From assembly GCA_003439945.1 (NCBI GenBank), contig QVRM01005467.1, positions 397,001 through 461,000 on the forward strand: a stretch of DNA of 64,000 nucleotides, given 5' to 3'. The notes beneath the pieces are model-generated. The model did no database searches, was not told the DNA's origin, and saw nothing but the letters and a program-made list of their open reading frames with translations. Origin of the DNA: Dermanyssus gallinae. Its lineage: Eukaryota > Arthropoda > Arachnida > Mesostigmata > Dermanyssidae. Positions within the stretch are counted from its first letter, which is position 1. The number at the start of each line of letters is the position of its first letter. The position numbers and the translations under genes were made by a program. Below are positions 1-11,230 of this stretch, one piece after another.

Positions 1-120
1 CATAGTAGTGTCATAATTTTCATCATCCTCATCATTATCTTCGTTCTAGCCCCTCCGCAGTACAGAGGCTGTATGCTTTCAAGTGTTTTTGCAAGTACTC
101 ATGAATATAGTTACGTGTTT
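1..120 (-). repeat. Fragment of the same repeat as the LINE tail at 33.2 kb
   Basis: About 45 bases around 66-112 (core ggctgtatgctttc, then gtactcatgaa) reappear inverted at 33185-33235, immediately after a (TA)n(GA)n tract that follows a LINE zinc-finger remnant. This is seen directly. The inference is that the window opens in the 3' end of a copy of that element lying on the minus strand and running off the left edge. Confidence 0.4.
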
Positions 121-179
121 CATTTATTCATTACTCTGCCTTCTACGTTTGTATCCTTGACTCCACTTGAATCCCATTT

Positions 180-830
180 CGAGGGCAGCGGTGCCGTACA
201 CTCTTGTGGGCTTAATTTGCTCGTTAAATTTGTTTGCTTCAATTTGTTCATAAAAGCTGTTATAGTACTCTTGGTTCAGCCCTGACTTTTTTTGTTATAT
301 TAAGATCAACCTCTGAGTCTACAATGCAAGGCACATGTTGTTGTATATCATCTGCAATCGGCTAACACAGCGTACTTTAAGTCGCGGTCTTTTGGGAACA
401 CTTCACGTTGTTGTACAGCCTTTAGTTGCGTCACGTACTTCGGGCCAGTGGTCGTCGCTTGATGACGCGTTTTGTTGATAATACGTCCGCCTTTTTTAGC
501 TGCGTGCCAGGAACACTCTTGCATTGCAAAACGTGCTCTGTTTGACGTCTGCATGCTGCTCTTGGGATATCCGCCCGTGAGGCGCAGGTGCCGTGGTGTT
601 CGACGGCAAATTGCGCGCTTTCATCGGTGGGCTTGCTTATGCTGCGACGCCTGCTTTTTGTTGCCGTCTCGGTTGTTGGCCCACGAGGTGAATAGCTATA
701 CTTGTTGTGTGGAAAATGGAACTACTACAGTCACTGCTTCCAGTGCTGGCACTCTTGGTGTTAAATTTTTTGAGCTTTTTTAATTATTTTATTGAGGAAG
801 CTGCAGCTCGGTGACGCAGTCATAAGTCGT
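180..830. repeat. Dispersed repeat RX, copy 1
   Basis: This stretch is a diverged copy of 11830-12520, in the same orientation. Shared blocks include tacgtccgcctttt, ttcttgcattgc..aacgtg, gcgcgctttcatc and cggttgttggccca. Open frames on both strands (for example 348-554 minus and 472-783 plus) are not conserved in register between the copies, so I do not call a gene. The element class is not recognised; it may be the degenerate body of a transposon. Confidence 0.6.
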
Positions 831-1290
831 TGGGAACCTCAGTGACTGCCATCGGGTCGGTAGATCGCGTACTGTAAGAACTTTAAAAATTGCTAAACAA
901 GTGCGTTTACAAATCAGAAATACCCTCATCGATCCCAACTAATAGCTCGCTAGAGAGATTCAGGTACTTACTACATGCGAGCCTTAGAAAGACTGTAAAC
1001 GAAGATGTCGGAATGGTTTCAGATTGTCTTGTGCATACTAATCTGATGCCAGGACCTCCGCGAGGCGGAAACCCCAGGCGGAGATCTTGCCATTGCACTT
1101 CGATAGGGCTAAAATCTGCCTCTCTTCCAAACTCTGAATCAAGGGGCATGTATTTTTCGGTAGTAAAGTTCACTTACCAGTAAGAGCTAACCGACGCTTA
1201 TAAGGCACAGAGGTTAATATTAGCCAATAAGTTGCTACAACGCTTCAAGCACGATCGCTCTTTAGGACGTGTTGTGGATAGATAAGTGCA
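831..1290. other. No recognisable feature
   Basis: About 460 bases without a supported gene. Overlapping short ORFs exist on both strands (890-1183 plus, 907-1173 minus), but neither shows a known domain. Confidence 0.4.
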
Positions 1291-1293
1291 AGT

Positions 1294-1830
1294 TTGGTAA
1301 GCAGCCCGATCTCTACCGCAAAAGCGACCGAATACTTGCCAGAGCGCCTAGGAAGCTACGGGCCGTGGAAGAAGAGATGGCCGATCGTAAAGAGGAACTA
1401 CAACCATGAATTGCGTCGGACTATCGGCAAAACGCCGTTAATTTTCATCGACCCACCGGAAGACGCAACGGCTGAATTTACCAACGGAACATTTTAGAAA
1501 CCACTGTACTCTTCTGGGGGCAAAACCAAATTCGAAGACCCACTTTCGGTGTTTCAACAGAATGTGGCTCACACCCGCCCACACGAGCAAAAACGTGTAG
1601 GAGTAGAGAAGAGAGTACTTTCCCAACTTTTGGGCAAGTCGGAGTGGCCGTCGAGGAGCCTAGACCTCGACCCCACCGATTTTTCTGTGCGGGCGGTTTT
1701 TAAGGCCGGTCTTAGAACTACTCAATTCCAACTTTTGGAAGAGATTAAACAAGGTTGCACAACTATAACATGGCAGACCCTCCAATGACAACGGAGCACA
1801 ACGAGTACCGGTGCTGTAATATAACTTGTT
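1294..1830 (+). pseudogene. Tc1/mariner-type transposase relic
   Basis: Two frames together carry remains of a DDE transposase. The second frame (1549-1788) reads QQNVAHTRPHEQ, matching the usual QQDxAPAHT block but with the catalytic Asp changed to Asn. It is followed by WPSRSLDLDPTDFSV, matching WPSRSPDLNPxDFSV, which holds the third catalytic Asp. Upstream, 1294-1497 is partly open but not alignable by eye. No terminal inverted repeats were found. This is a dead element; the family assignment rests on the two motif blocks. Confidence 0.7.
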
Positions 1831-1959
1831 TTTAGACAGAAATTAAAGCCAAATTATATGCGAAACGAGTTTACGAAACGAGTGCGGCGGCGTATAGTAT
1901 CCTTATCATATGGATTGCTTCATTCAAAATAAGTAGTATTGGCTTTAAGAATGCACTAC

Positions 1960-2290
1960 GTTATGAACGGCCAAAAAATGCGGCTTTGGATGAGAAAACA
2001 ATGTTAAAGGTCCACAAGCCCTTGATGACTGGCCCGATTAAAGCTGCGCGAAATAACGGAAGAGTTTGGAAGGCATTGGCTATGGCGCAGTACATCGGAT
2101 ATTGCATTAACATGTGTGCATGAAAAAATAAAGCGACGTGGTTACGGCACAACCTAACGATTCAACAATCACTGACACGCGGGTCAAGTTCCACGAGGTA
2201 CTACCAGGGTGAAAAGGCACATCTCGGCCGGAAAGGTTTTACGACTCATTTTTTTAAAAAAGCAATAACTGAAGAATACTTTTAGTAGCT
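1960..2290 (+). pseudogene. Second mariner-like transposase relic
   Basis: Frame-shifting fragments resemble the DNA-binding half of a mariner transposase: a helix-turn-helix-like stretch around 2040-2130 (REI..E.G, then GYGAVHRILH) followed by residues like those after the mariner WVPHxL motif. Around 2190-2230 a segment resembles the stretch before the second catalytic block. Multiple stops and shifts are present, so it is not functional. A relic at 29540-30000 shows a matching middle segment. Confidence 0.5.
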
Positions 2291-2299
2291 GAAGAAACG

Positions 2300-2689
2300 C
2301 AATATAACATTACGCCCACCATGCAGAAGGGGTCTCTGCGCCCACCACATGTATATTTTTGCCATGATCAAATTACGCAAACTTAAGTTTCAAATTGTTG
2401 TGCATTCCAATGGAAAGTATCCTTCCGGATATTAGAGCAATCGTGATGTCATATGCGCCGTAATATTTCGGGTTTAAAGATTCTGAAAAAAATGTGCTTG
2501 ATATAAGGGATATTTATCCAGAACGATTGTTTGCGGTAAATTGGCGGCCTGCAAGTTTATTGCTCAATGATTCTAGACCCGCGAACATGTTATCTACTTG
2601 CGAATTCGACGAATATATATATATATATATATATATCAAATTCGTATGTAGTAAACATGGCTACGGCTGATCACGTTTGGAGATAGTGG
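2300..2689. other. Non-coding spacer with short (TA)n
   Basis: Nothing recognisable except an (AT)n run at about 2612-2635. Confidence 0.5.
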
Positions 2690-4260
2690 TATTGCTTTAT
2701 TGCGCGTATTTCGTTGTAGTTCACTTCGGGCATCCTTGTTTATTACCTCTTCAGCTTATGTCATTGTTTAGTGAGATTTTTCAAGTGCGCGCTCTAAACT
2801 TCCTCACGGTAAGTAGCTGATATAAACTACGCTAGACTTTTTACAGAGGTTGCTGATATGACGCCTAGTTAGACGCCACAGCAGAAAGAAAGATTAGTAG
2901 AGACTGCGGTAACTACAAAAACGACTTTTAAGACGTTAAATCCCACTCAACTCGAACAAGCGCGTACCTAATTGATCAACAGTTTGATTCAATTGATCTA
3001 TCAATGTTCCATTAGAGTTTCAGTACTGGAACTAACCGATTTCTTCTATCGACGTTTACTATAGCAATCACAAATTAGGCTTGTAGGCATCACAGAGAAC
3101 GGTGTGCTCAAAGAGAGACAGACGTTGAGTTCGTTGCTTGTCTGTAACATTCAATCAGAGGTAGACCGAAATGCGTACCGATTATAATTTGCTCGTGCAA
3201 CGGCTCAATCAGATGTTTCAGCTCAGACCACTATCGTTCGACGCCACTGCCATGTTGTTGTCAGAACAGATCAGACACAGGCGCTAAAAGCGAACAGGAG
3301 AAAAGCTCGAGACAACGAGGATGAGGGAAAAGAGAGATGGATAGATTCGTTTGCACTCACAACCTTCTGAAAGAGCAGAAGAGGAAAAAACAATAGCGAA
3401 TTAAAGCCCAGCGGTGTGAAAGGTTGGCGGTGGTGAACTGCTGCTAGACCGCCATCTTGAAGGCTGTAAGGGCGAACTCGATTGCACCCGGCGCCATCAG
3501 CTTCTACGGTACCATTCGTGCATGCAAGTTCCCTGCCACCGGCCGCCCTGCACTAAGGCGTCCAACGAAAGCGCCTCACTGGAATGTTGCTGTTCCGAAA
3601 CACGACGAGCTCCTGCGATGGATCATGAACGTCCATTATCCGCCCGTTGCCTGATCCGAGATTGAGATTTATCCCAGATCAGAGCAAACGCCACCCAGGC
3701 AATGCAGATGATGTTGGAATGCACGATGAAAGCCGTATTTATAAAGGGCAGCATTAGGAATGTTTTACATGTGTTCGAATCAAGATCATTTTTAGAAGTC
3801 TTGATGTATTATTAAATACCTGCAATTTTATAATCCTACAGGCATTACAGACAATACGACGTTTAAGCATGCATTTCTGCAGCGCCCAGTTTACAGCAAA
3901 TGTGAGCAGTGTTGTTTTTTTCGAAAATAATCGTGTAGATCTGAAAAATAGAAAACGGAAGCATTATTTAAAGCGCATGTTCTACGATGTTCTGCGGTGG
4001 CATACTAACATAGTTAGCCTAGAAAAACTTGGTACAGACCGGCCATTGCGCTTCGCCCTTGCCGCTTCCAGAGTAGAAGCGATGCCATTTTGTAAGGTAT
4101 TCTGCCAACAAACAACGTTGAAAGTCTAGAATCCCTCAACCTGTCCCGGTTGTACCGGCAAAAGCAATTTTTCCTCTCACCCTTTACAAGAAATAATGTG
4201 CAGCATAGACCTTACGCAAGGAGACGTTGCTAACGTTTTATACGAATAATGCTACCTTTA
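2690..4260 (+). repeat. Dispersed non-coding repeat RF1, copy A
   Basis: Long stretches align with 19480-21140 and, in part, with 9960-11200. Shared landmarks are: gtgttccattagagttt near 3010 (against cgttccgttatagtgtt near 19692); ttgttgtcagaacagatca near 3255 (near 19945 in copy B); gccctgcactaaggcg near 3550 (near 20295); and ttacgcaaggagacgttgc near 4214 (near 21120). No coding capacity is evident. The class is unknown; a non-autonomous transposon or a retroelement LTR/UTR are both possible. Confidence 0.7.
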
Positions 4261-4494
4261 GAAGGAAGGAAAATACGAACATGTGCCTAGCTAACAAACT
4301 TCAGACATGTATGCATGTGCAGTCCAACCAAGTGTTGGACTCACTATGTTTCTCAGAACGACGAGCGCTGTCATGACCAGGGCCGCTATTGCTATCTAAA
4401 AGTCTCTTATAACGCTAACAAGATGACTCCAGCCTTTGTACTACTTTTCCTGTAAACGCATCTAATTATGTAGGCTATTTCACATCAAGACGCC
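4261..4494. other. No recognisable feature
   Basis: Short AT-rich spacer between RF1 and the (TAA)n array. Confidence 0.4.
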
Positions 4495-4750
<256 letters not shown>

Positions 4751-4805
4751 ATAATAATAGTAATGATGATAATTATATAATAATAAAAGTAATAATAATA
4801 ATAAT

Positions 4806-5075
4806 CGGCTATCGTGCACTAGCCAACGCGGGCGTCGGCAACATTATCCACCAACGGGAGATGCACAAACGGCGCCTATACGCGCATCTCCTTGAGGACC
4901 ACGTTGTAATGGCGTTCGGCCTCGAGTCATCTGGCGTTTGGGGCAAGGATGCACTCAAACTGACAAAGGAGCTTGGGAAGAAGCTCTTCGAGGCCACAGC
5001 GGAGCCAAAATCGACCGCTTTCCTCCGACAGAGAGTGTCATTAGAATTACAGAGAGGCAACGCCAAAATGATGTT
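4806..5075 (+). pseudogene. 5'-truncated non-LTR retrotransposon C-terminus
   Basis: An open frame continues from the TAA array and ends near 5136. It carries a tail typical of the C-terminus of endonuclease-bearing retroelement proteins: GLESSGVWGKDALKL, then a Lys-rich helix, then FLRQRVSLELQRGNA. The same pattern (ETMGP..FIxELGxR..FLRQxLSLAVCRGNA) ends the R4/Dong-like ORFs at 34.9 and 52.4 kb. It is bounded by (TAA)n on both sides, as expected of a 5'-truncated insertion into a TAA array. The clade is inferred from these two points. Confidence 0.6.
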
Positions 5076-5194
5076 GAGTGGTCACCGACACTCAAGCCAT
5101 AAGAATAATAGAAGCAATATTCTAGATATTATATAAGTAATATATTGATAATTGTGATACATGTACATATTGATAAAATAAACCCTTGTTCCAA

Positions 5195-6027
<833 letters not shown>

Positions 6028-6105
6028 AGGGACCCCCTATCGAGGCTATCGGCTGTTATCGGCTGTGTATATAAGAACAGCTCAGTTCGAACGCGAGTCT
6101 TAGTC
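6028..6105 (+). promoter_or_regulatory. g1 core promoter (conserved block, TATA, start region)
   Basis: The block gggaccccctatcgaggc (6029-6046) precedes TATATAA at 6068-6074. The stretch gaacagctcagttcg and a candidate start around 6096-6102 (gagtcttagtcg) follow. The same order of elements is found at 23054-23125 (+) and 60182-60110 (-), upstream of the paralogous genes; three-way conservation supports a real promoter. Confidence 0.75.
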
Positions 6106-6231
6106 GAGCTCCAGTGGGCATGTGCTGCTGCTGCTGCGGTCTTGTTCTCGGTGTGTCAGTGGCGCGTATCGTAAGCGATCAGTTGGCACTCAGAATCTAG
6201 CTCGATATCAAATCCTGCCATTTCGAACAAA

Positions 6232-6486
6232 ATGTCGTCGACTGTTGCTGTTGTCCTGTTTGTCGTGATCACGGCGTGTTGGGGCCCTGCAAATCGTTGC
6301 GTTGACGCCATCCCTATGGCCGACTCGATTCAAATCTGGGGATTGTTTGACATGGACAATACGCAGATACATCTTCTGAAGCAAGCTCAGGAATTTGTCG
6401 CGCAGAAGCAAATGAAGATTCAACAGCTGCTGCAACTGAACGCAACCACACTGCGGGACATACTTCGGCCAGTCTATGAAAACCAG
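6232..6486 (+). CDS. Secreted small-protein family member g1, exon 1
   Basis: Exon 1 encodes 85 residues: a signal peptide (hydrophobic residues about 5-18, Cys-rich end, cleavage likely near residue 26), then the family core ADSIQIWGLFDMDNTQIH at about 30-47, and a charged helical segment ending ATTLRDILRPVYENQ. The start is chosen because this ATG aligns with the starts of the paralogues at 23255 and 59967 (minus). A GTATGTG donor follows at 6487, exactly where the others have GTAAGTG. I could not find a His-rich second exon like those of the paralogues within the next 2 kb, so the gene may have a different or lost exon 2. Reading through the donor gives an unrelated tail to 6696. The function is unknown; secretion is inferred from the signal peptide. 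Confidence 0.75.
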
Positions 6487-7437
6487 GTATGTGGGCGACG
6501 ATTGCGTAGAGTTATCGATGGGTTTTCTTATATACTCATCCTACATAAGCATGAAGCTTTTCTTCTTTTTCTTTCTAATGTTATTCCTATACTCATCCTG
6601 CATAAGCACGAAGGTCCAAATCAATGTGTGGTTTGGAGAAACGTCCGTAGCTCACGAACGGTCAGTACTTTGAAAAAATCGGCCACGCCAACCTAAAGCT
6701 GACAATACACTGCGATGACACGGCTCCTTTGATGAGGGTCTCATCGCCGCGTCGCAGAATGCTGCGTTAGTTATCTTGGACGACTTGCGTTATTGCTTAA
6801 ACGTCTCTGGTGCAGATCGGCGAATTGTCTGCGTCCGTAGCCTTACGTTACTCTCCTTTCAGCTGGTGCAGCTTATACACTCTACTAGTGTCACTTCTGC
6901 TAGTGTGACTTGTTGAGTTTACTCCCAAATTCGGACATTGTTTTTCCGGTGGCGTACTACTAGTATAAGATGGAGTCGGTAATTGATTACTAACGTGTAG
7001 TACATTTTTTGAGGCCTATGTGCAGGCTGGATATTGTGCCAATATGACGTTGCTGTTTGCCTCAGGCCTTTACTCTAACGAAGCTATTTAACATATAAAT
7101 GATGCATGCGCAGATACATTTGTTTATTTTTAAAGATTTTTCTCTCTGAATCTAAATGAATACCTTGCTAACGTTGAATTTGTTTTTAGTTATTTGATTC
7201 GGAATTCCTAAGAAGACAATTGTTACGTCTTATATCTAAAAAAAACATATGGTTTTATTTCATTTTGTAGTTACAGTGGAATATAAATATCTAACTACCA
7301 TTGGGCTTGTGAGGGGTGCTACCAATCGAGCTTATCCTCGAGGCAGCCCCTCTAAAAAAAAATATATATATATAGAAAATATTGTGATGATTTATTAATC
7401 ATTTACAATACGTTTGCACACTCGGCAGTGCTCGCCT
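6487..7437. other. Putative g1 intron and downstream spacer
   Basis: Contains a local duplication (tatactcatcctacataagc near 6530 and, slightly changed, near 6588). Possible splice acceptors follow cctttcag (6861) and ctggtgcag (6816), but the sequence beyond does not resemble the second exon of the paralogues. A (TA)n run is near 7363. No other gene is supported. Confidence 0.4.
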
Positions 7438-7492
7438 TGGTGCCGTGACCAGGATGCGAACCTGGGTTATTGCGGTTATAGGCGATGGACTT
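7438..7492 (-). pseudogene. tRNA-derived fragment, tRNA-His-like 3' half with CCA
   Basis: Read on the minus strand, the T-arm cccaggttcgcatcctggt is followed by an acceptor strand and end cacggcaCCA. This matches the strongly conserved 3' half of arthropod tRNA-His. The anticodon loop is altered, and the 5' half (which should begin gccgtga) is missing. The encoded CCA points to origin from a mature tRNA by reverse transcription, as a retropseudogene. On the plus strand the same bases (TGGTGCCGTGACCAGG) look like an LTR-retroelement primer-binding site, but the match runs well past 18 bases. Confidence 0.6.
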
Positions 7493-7515
7493 TATCAATC
7501 TGAATCAATTGGCAC

Positions 7516-7836
7516 GTGAATAGAAGTGTAATATCTAACCAAGCCAACAACGCATCTTGTGCCTATTTGCAGAACCTTGTCACCAATGATGCTGCGTCAC
7601 ACAACATCATTTCCGAAGAGTCGATGTACCATTTACTTCGGCTGGTCTACATCGTGGCGTTCATCAAGCTTCGACCACGTTTCGACCAAGTGGCCCCGCT
7701 CTTCCTCATCGTCCAGGTGCTGCCACTACGCACAGCGGTCGATACACTCAACGCTATGGTCGTGAACTGTTTGGTCGCACTGGCACTACTGCATCCGTCG
7801 ATATTTCCCAGAATGAGCGTGCAGGGTGTCCGCTAG
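7516..7836 (+). CDS. Hypothetical exon-like ORF
   Basis: A 106-codon open frame whose second half (from about 7640) shows many G/C-ending codons and encodes two hydrophobic stretches (LRLVYIVAFIKL and FLIVQVLPL). Codon use and composition differ from the AT-rich surroundings. A tatttgcag acceptor-like site lies at about 7571. No family is recognised. It could be a host exon, a transposon remnant or chance. Confidence 0.25.
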   Translation: MNRSVISNQANNASCAYLQNLVTNDAASHNIISEESMYHLLRLVYIVAFIKLRPRFDQVAPLFLIVQVLPLRTAVDTLNAMVVNCLVALALLHPSIFPRMSVQGVR

Positions 7837-8233
7837 GTCAACTTACTTATCTGTGCCCACCGCGATAAAATTTGATCGACCTTGCCCGTTCTGGAGGTAG
7901 CCGTCTTGACATGACAGGCCGCATCAGGACAGCATGCATCTTAGCATTTAAAGAACAGGAAAGATACTCGCTTGCTCCTGACGAGTTATGCAATTTCCAT
8001 CTGTGGCATCCGGATCAGACAACGACGGCAGCTGGAGCCAACGATCGGCTGTTGTGTCTTTCCTGTCACCATTGGCCTGAGACGTCAAGACTACGAATTA
8101 TTAAGCTACGGATGCCAGCTATGACCGCCGGCGACTGCGACAACCTGACGGCTTCGTATACAGATCTCCGCCGCTATGATGTGAAGCCAGCTAGCTGGCT
8201 GATCGGCAATTTTCACATGGATGGACTAACTGC
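7837..8233. other. Open but unassigned sequence
   Basis: A plus-strand ORF (7872-8408) runs into the minisatellite at 8234. The unique part (about 120 residues) has no recognisable motif, so I do not call a gene. Confidence 0.3.
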
Positions 8234-8470
8234 ATGCACATGTACACATAGTATATGTATGCCGGCATGCACTTGTGCACATAGTATATGTATGCAGGCA
8301 TGCACATGTGCACATAGTATATGTATGCAGGCATGCACACGTGCACATAGTATATGTATGCAGGCATGCACATGTGCACATAGTATATGTATGCAGGCAT
8401 GCACATAGTATATGTATGCCGGCATGCACATGTGCGCATAGTCTATGTGCATAGGCATGCGCATGTGCAT
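8234..8470. repeat. 33-bp minisatellite, about 7 units
   Basis: The unit runs atgcacatgtgcacatag followed by tatatgtatgcaggc. One unit is shortened and the last is diverged. Because 33 is a multiple of 3, several frames stay open on both strands with 11-residue periodicity. The unit is almost wholly alternating purine-pyrimidine and is rich in short palindromes such as gcatgc and cacatgtg. Confidence 0.95.
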
Positions 8471-8966
8471 TCTCTCAACATTACTATATCATTGACGTAA
8501 CATCGGCGCGCTATTTTGGCGCCAGCCATCTAGAGACGAGTTCACAAGCGCAGGTCCTACCCACTAGGCGCAGGCGTGATGGACCGGTTTACGAGTATCG
8601 AGAATATTGGCATGCTTTGTACCTAGGTGGAAGCGCACTACTACTCTTACTTACGACTCAGCCAGCCACTTCAGTTGTTGTATCTTTCCGCCCGCGGCCG
8701 TCGATGCAACAACACCGGTCGATCACCGACGATGAGAGAACGTCAAACCGGTAGAAAAAGCTCATCATCGTTCGTGACAGGTGACTGAGCTACTCCTGCC
8801 ACAAGCTGCTAGCTACTGCCTACTACAAGCAAATGGCCGCATGTGTTGTTGGGTGTCAGTGCTACCACCGTACATAGGGGCCCTGGGCACTAAACGACGA
8901 ATAACTAACTCTCCGTCCTTACCGGTTTCAACTAGTTCAAACTTTACAGTCTGGCTACTGATTATT
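8471..8966. other. No recognisable feature
   Basis: Unique-looking sequence. The minus-strand ORF at 8813-9328 is antisense to the SINE and transposase fragment to its right. Confidence 0.4.
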
Positions 8967-9122
8967 GTCGAGCCCGATGACGTGGCGCGTTCGCGTGCGA
9001 CCGGAGAAGACACAAAGGTGCACGGGATGAATTTCCGCCGTTGCATATTTGTATTTATGGGGTCTGTTTCGACGAAGTAATACGAAAGCAATTTCGTGTA
9101 CGTTAAATGTTGGCTGAGAGTC
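8967..9122 (+). repeat. tRNA-derived SINE, copy 1
   Basis: Begins gtcgagcccgatgacgtgg (A-box region). The B-box region is degraded (cacgggatgaatttcc). The body cgttgcatatttg..tggggtctgtttc and the tail gttggctgagagtcagc follow. It aligns along its length with 10909-10747 (minus) and, for the head, with 37049-37170. Confidence 0.75.
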
Positions 9123-9124
9123 AG

Positions 9125-9255
9125 CCCGAAAAAGGACTTTGCCGGACCGTTTGGTAGACGTTCTACGAAGTATTCGGCCGAGAATGTATTTCCAGCACGA
9201 CGGAGCACCAGCGCACTTGAGCGGATGTTCGTCTGATGCGTAGCGCAGCCGAGAA
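9125..9255 (+). pseudogene. Mariner-type transposase fragment
   Basis: One frame reads RPRMYFQHDGAPAHLS, the second catalytic block of a Tc1/mariner-type DDE transposase (Asp in QHD). It is followed by a stop after about ten more residues. Nothing recognisable of the rest of the enzyme remains. It abuts the 3' end of the SINE. Confidence 0.65.
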
Positions 9256-9419
9256 GAGAGTGAACGAGTTCACCCTTTCTCGGTCTATTTATTGGCTGAC
9301 GAGACACCGCGGCGTGCTGACATCCCAAAAGATGCTAAGCTCCGCTCTGAAATCGGTTGCAATTTGCAGCGGTTTGCGCTCGGTTCGTATGGGAAAGTTA
9401 ATTAGGGTTTGACTTGTAT

Positions 9420-9660
9420 TGAACGTCTTGAGTCGACGCTCTCAATCTAATTGGTTGGTTGAGACGTGTCGTCCCCGGCTGGTGATCGTTTGAACGGTAG
9501 AGGGGCTTTGGTGCGGAAGCTTGTGGCCGTCGTCTGGTTGATTGGTTGAGAAGTGTCCTCATCGGCTGATGGTCGCTGGAACCGTTGAGGACGTTGGAGG
9601 TTAGGCGCGGACACTGTGGCCGTTGGGATGATCCCGGTAGAGTGTACATGTTTGTGGTTG
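9420..9660 (-). repeat. Two ~90-bp tandem units; inverted relatives at 13.9 kb
   Basis: The units begin near 9448 and 9540 (attggttgaga.gtgtc..cggctg, ending gcgga..tgtggccgt). The reverse complement resembles 13860-14100, for example gcgcggac.ctgt.gccgttgg. This may be part of a larger element whose two ends are these inverted blocks. Confidence 0.5.
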
Positions 9661-9959
9661 TGTGTTGCTCTAGGTACGTGAAGCGTTAGGTACTAAATCG
9701 TTAAGTTATTGAACGTAGAAGTTAGAAAATTGATTATCCCGTATTTAATTTATATGCGTATTTATATGCACTTAAGAATAGGAATTTATAATAGAGTGTA
9801 TATATTTTTTTCTACCTCTCACAATATGCCTAGAACATGCCCATTTCTCAATTGATCCGGCTAATTTTGGAGAGGGGCATATCGTGTGGAGTAGTGCAAT
9901 GCCGTCAATGCAGTGGAGTATCCGGAGATTGGTAATATATATTGCGTTGTTCAAAGGTT

Positions 9960-11230
9960 TAGTGGACTGGGCTCCAAGAACTCTTGACATATGTCTGCAT
10001 AATGCTTTGTATTTATGTCTAATGTGTTATATTTAGTAATAAATGTTTGTGAATTGGAATTCTGGCGTTTTGCTTTGTGGTTTAGATAAATCCTGTTTTT
10101 TTATAATTTAAATAACTATATGCTATCTGCGAAAGAAAAACATATACTGCTATATTTGATAGTATCCTTGTGTTTAAATAATCAATGCAATGCTGTATCA
10201 TATAGTGATATGTTGAGAACAAACAAATATTTTTCAAGTGCCCGCTTAGCTTGGCGCTAAACTGTCTCATGACGTAGAGGCAGTACGTATAGTACTTTAT
10301 CCGGCGTTACATCAGATAGTAGGCAGATATTGTGATACGAACAAAAACGCCTTCCAAAACTTTGAAGCCAAGTCAATTCCAAAAAAAGAACACGCGTATC
10401 TAATTGATCGACACTTGTATTCAATTAATCAGTCAACGTTTCACTACAGTGTTTTAGTACTGAAACTAACCGACTTCTACTTCTTCTAACCGGTTTGTTG
10501 TCGACGTTTACGCCATGAACAACAAATTGGGCGGGTTGCCATTGGTACCTTACCCAATAGCTACCTACTTGCCTACGGGCACCAATAATGCGTAGGGCCA
10601 CATTAGAGCAGCCACCACCATCGTTGTAGTGTGCGCAAAGAACGCAGTGCCTACCTATGGTCACTGCTAATCGCACCTTCTACTGTTCGCCGAGCAGAAC
10701 GCCTTCTAAGCAGAACGTAGTTTGTTTAAAAAAATACTTTCTGAGCTGACTCTCAGCCAAGATTTAACGTCCATGCTTTTGCATTGCTTCATAGACGGAC
10801 CCCCATAAAAACAAATGTGCAACGGTGAGGCTCGAACCCGCGTAACATAAATATGTGTCTCCTCTGGTCGCGAAGTGCAGACGAATGCATCACGCCACCA
10901 GGCTCGACAGAGTAGTATGTTAAAATGCACGAAAATATGTGTACGGTAGAAACTGTTTGGGTCGTAGAAGTAACAACTCGGTTAGACCATGGCTGGTCGT
11001 GATACTCGCGCCATCACCACAAAAAAAATGCCGTTTCTAAGACGTGCGGTGCAAATTAAAATCGTTTCAATTTTATTCTAAAAACAGATAGTCGGTAGAG
11101 CGTTCTGTATTGGGAATACCTGAAATTGAATCAGGTATTCTTCAGTTCAAACTGCTACTAAGCACCATATGCCATGTAGCGTCATAACGGAGATCTGCAT
11201 TCCAGAAAACTGCCGAAAAAGCCATAACTG
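9960..11230 (+). repeat. Dispersed repeat RF1, copy C (interrupted by a SINE)
   Basis: Landmarks shared with copy B (19480-21140) are: ctatatttgatagtat (10150; 19499), agtgcccgc.tagctt (10238; 19601), caatgcgtag (10588; 19814 region), ctactgttcg..gagc.gaacgcc (10680; 20498), and cggtgcaaattaa (11047; 20764). Between the last two landmarks copy C carries the SINE at 10747-10909, absent from copy B. Confidence 0.7.
10747..10909 (-). repeat. tRNA-derived SINE, copy 2
   Basis: Minus strand: gtcgagcctggtggcgtgat (A-box type), then cgcgggttcgagcctcacc (B-box type ggttcgagcc), then cgttgcacatttg..gggggtccgtc, and the tail ttggctgagagtcagc. It is inserted into RF1 copy C. Confidence 0.8.

Noticed and set aside
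8191..8470. CRISPR-like array or repeat-protein gene
   Set aside because: Units are contiguous with no unique spacers and several frames are equally open; it is a minisatellite.
8813..9328. 171-codon minus-strand ORF as a gene
   Set aside because: It is antisense to the SINE and the transposase fragment on the plus strand.
10829..10840. Genuine tRNA gene at the B-box-containing repeats (10.8, 37.1, 58.6 kb)
   Set aside because: No complete cloverleaf can be drawn, and the first two recur with a shared non-tRNA body; they are SINE heads.
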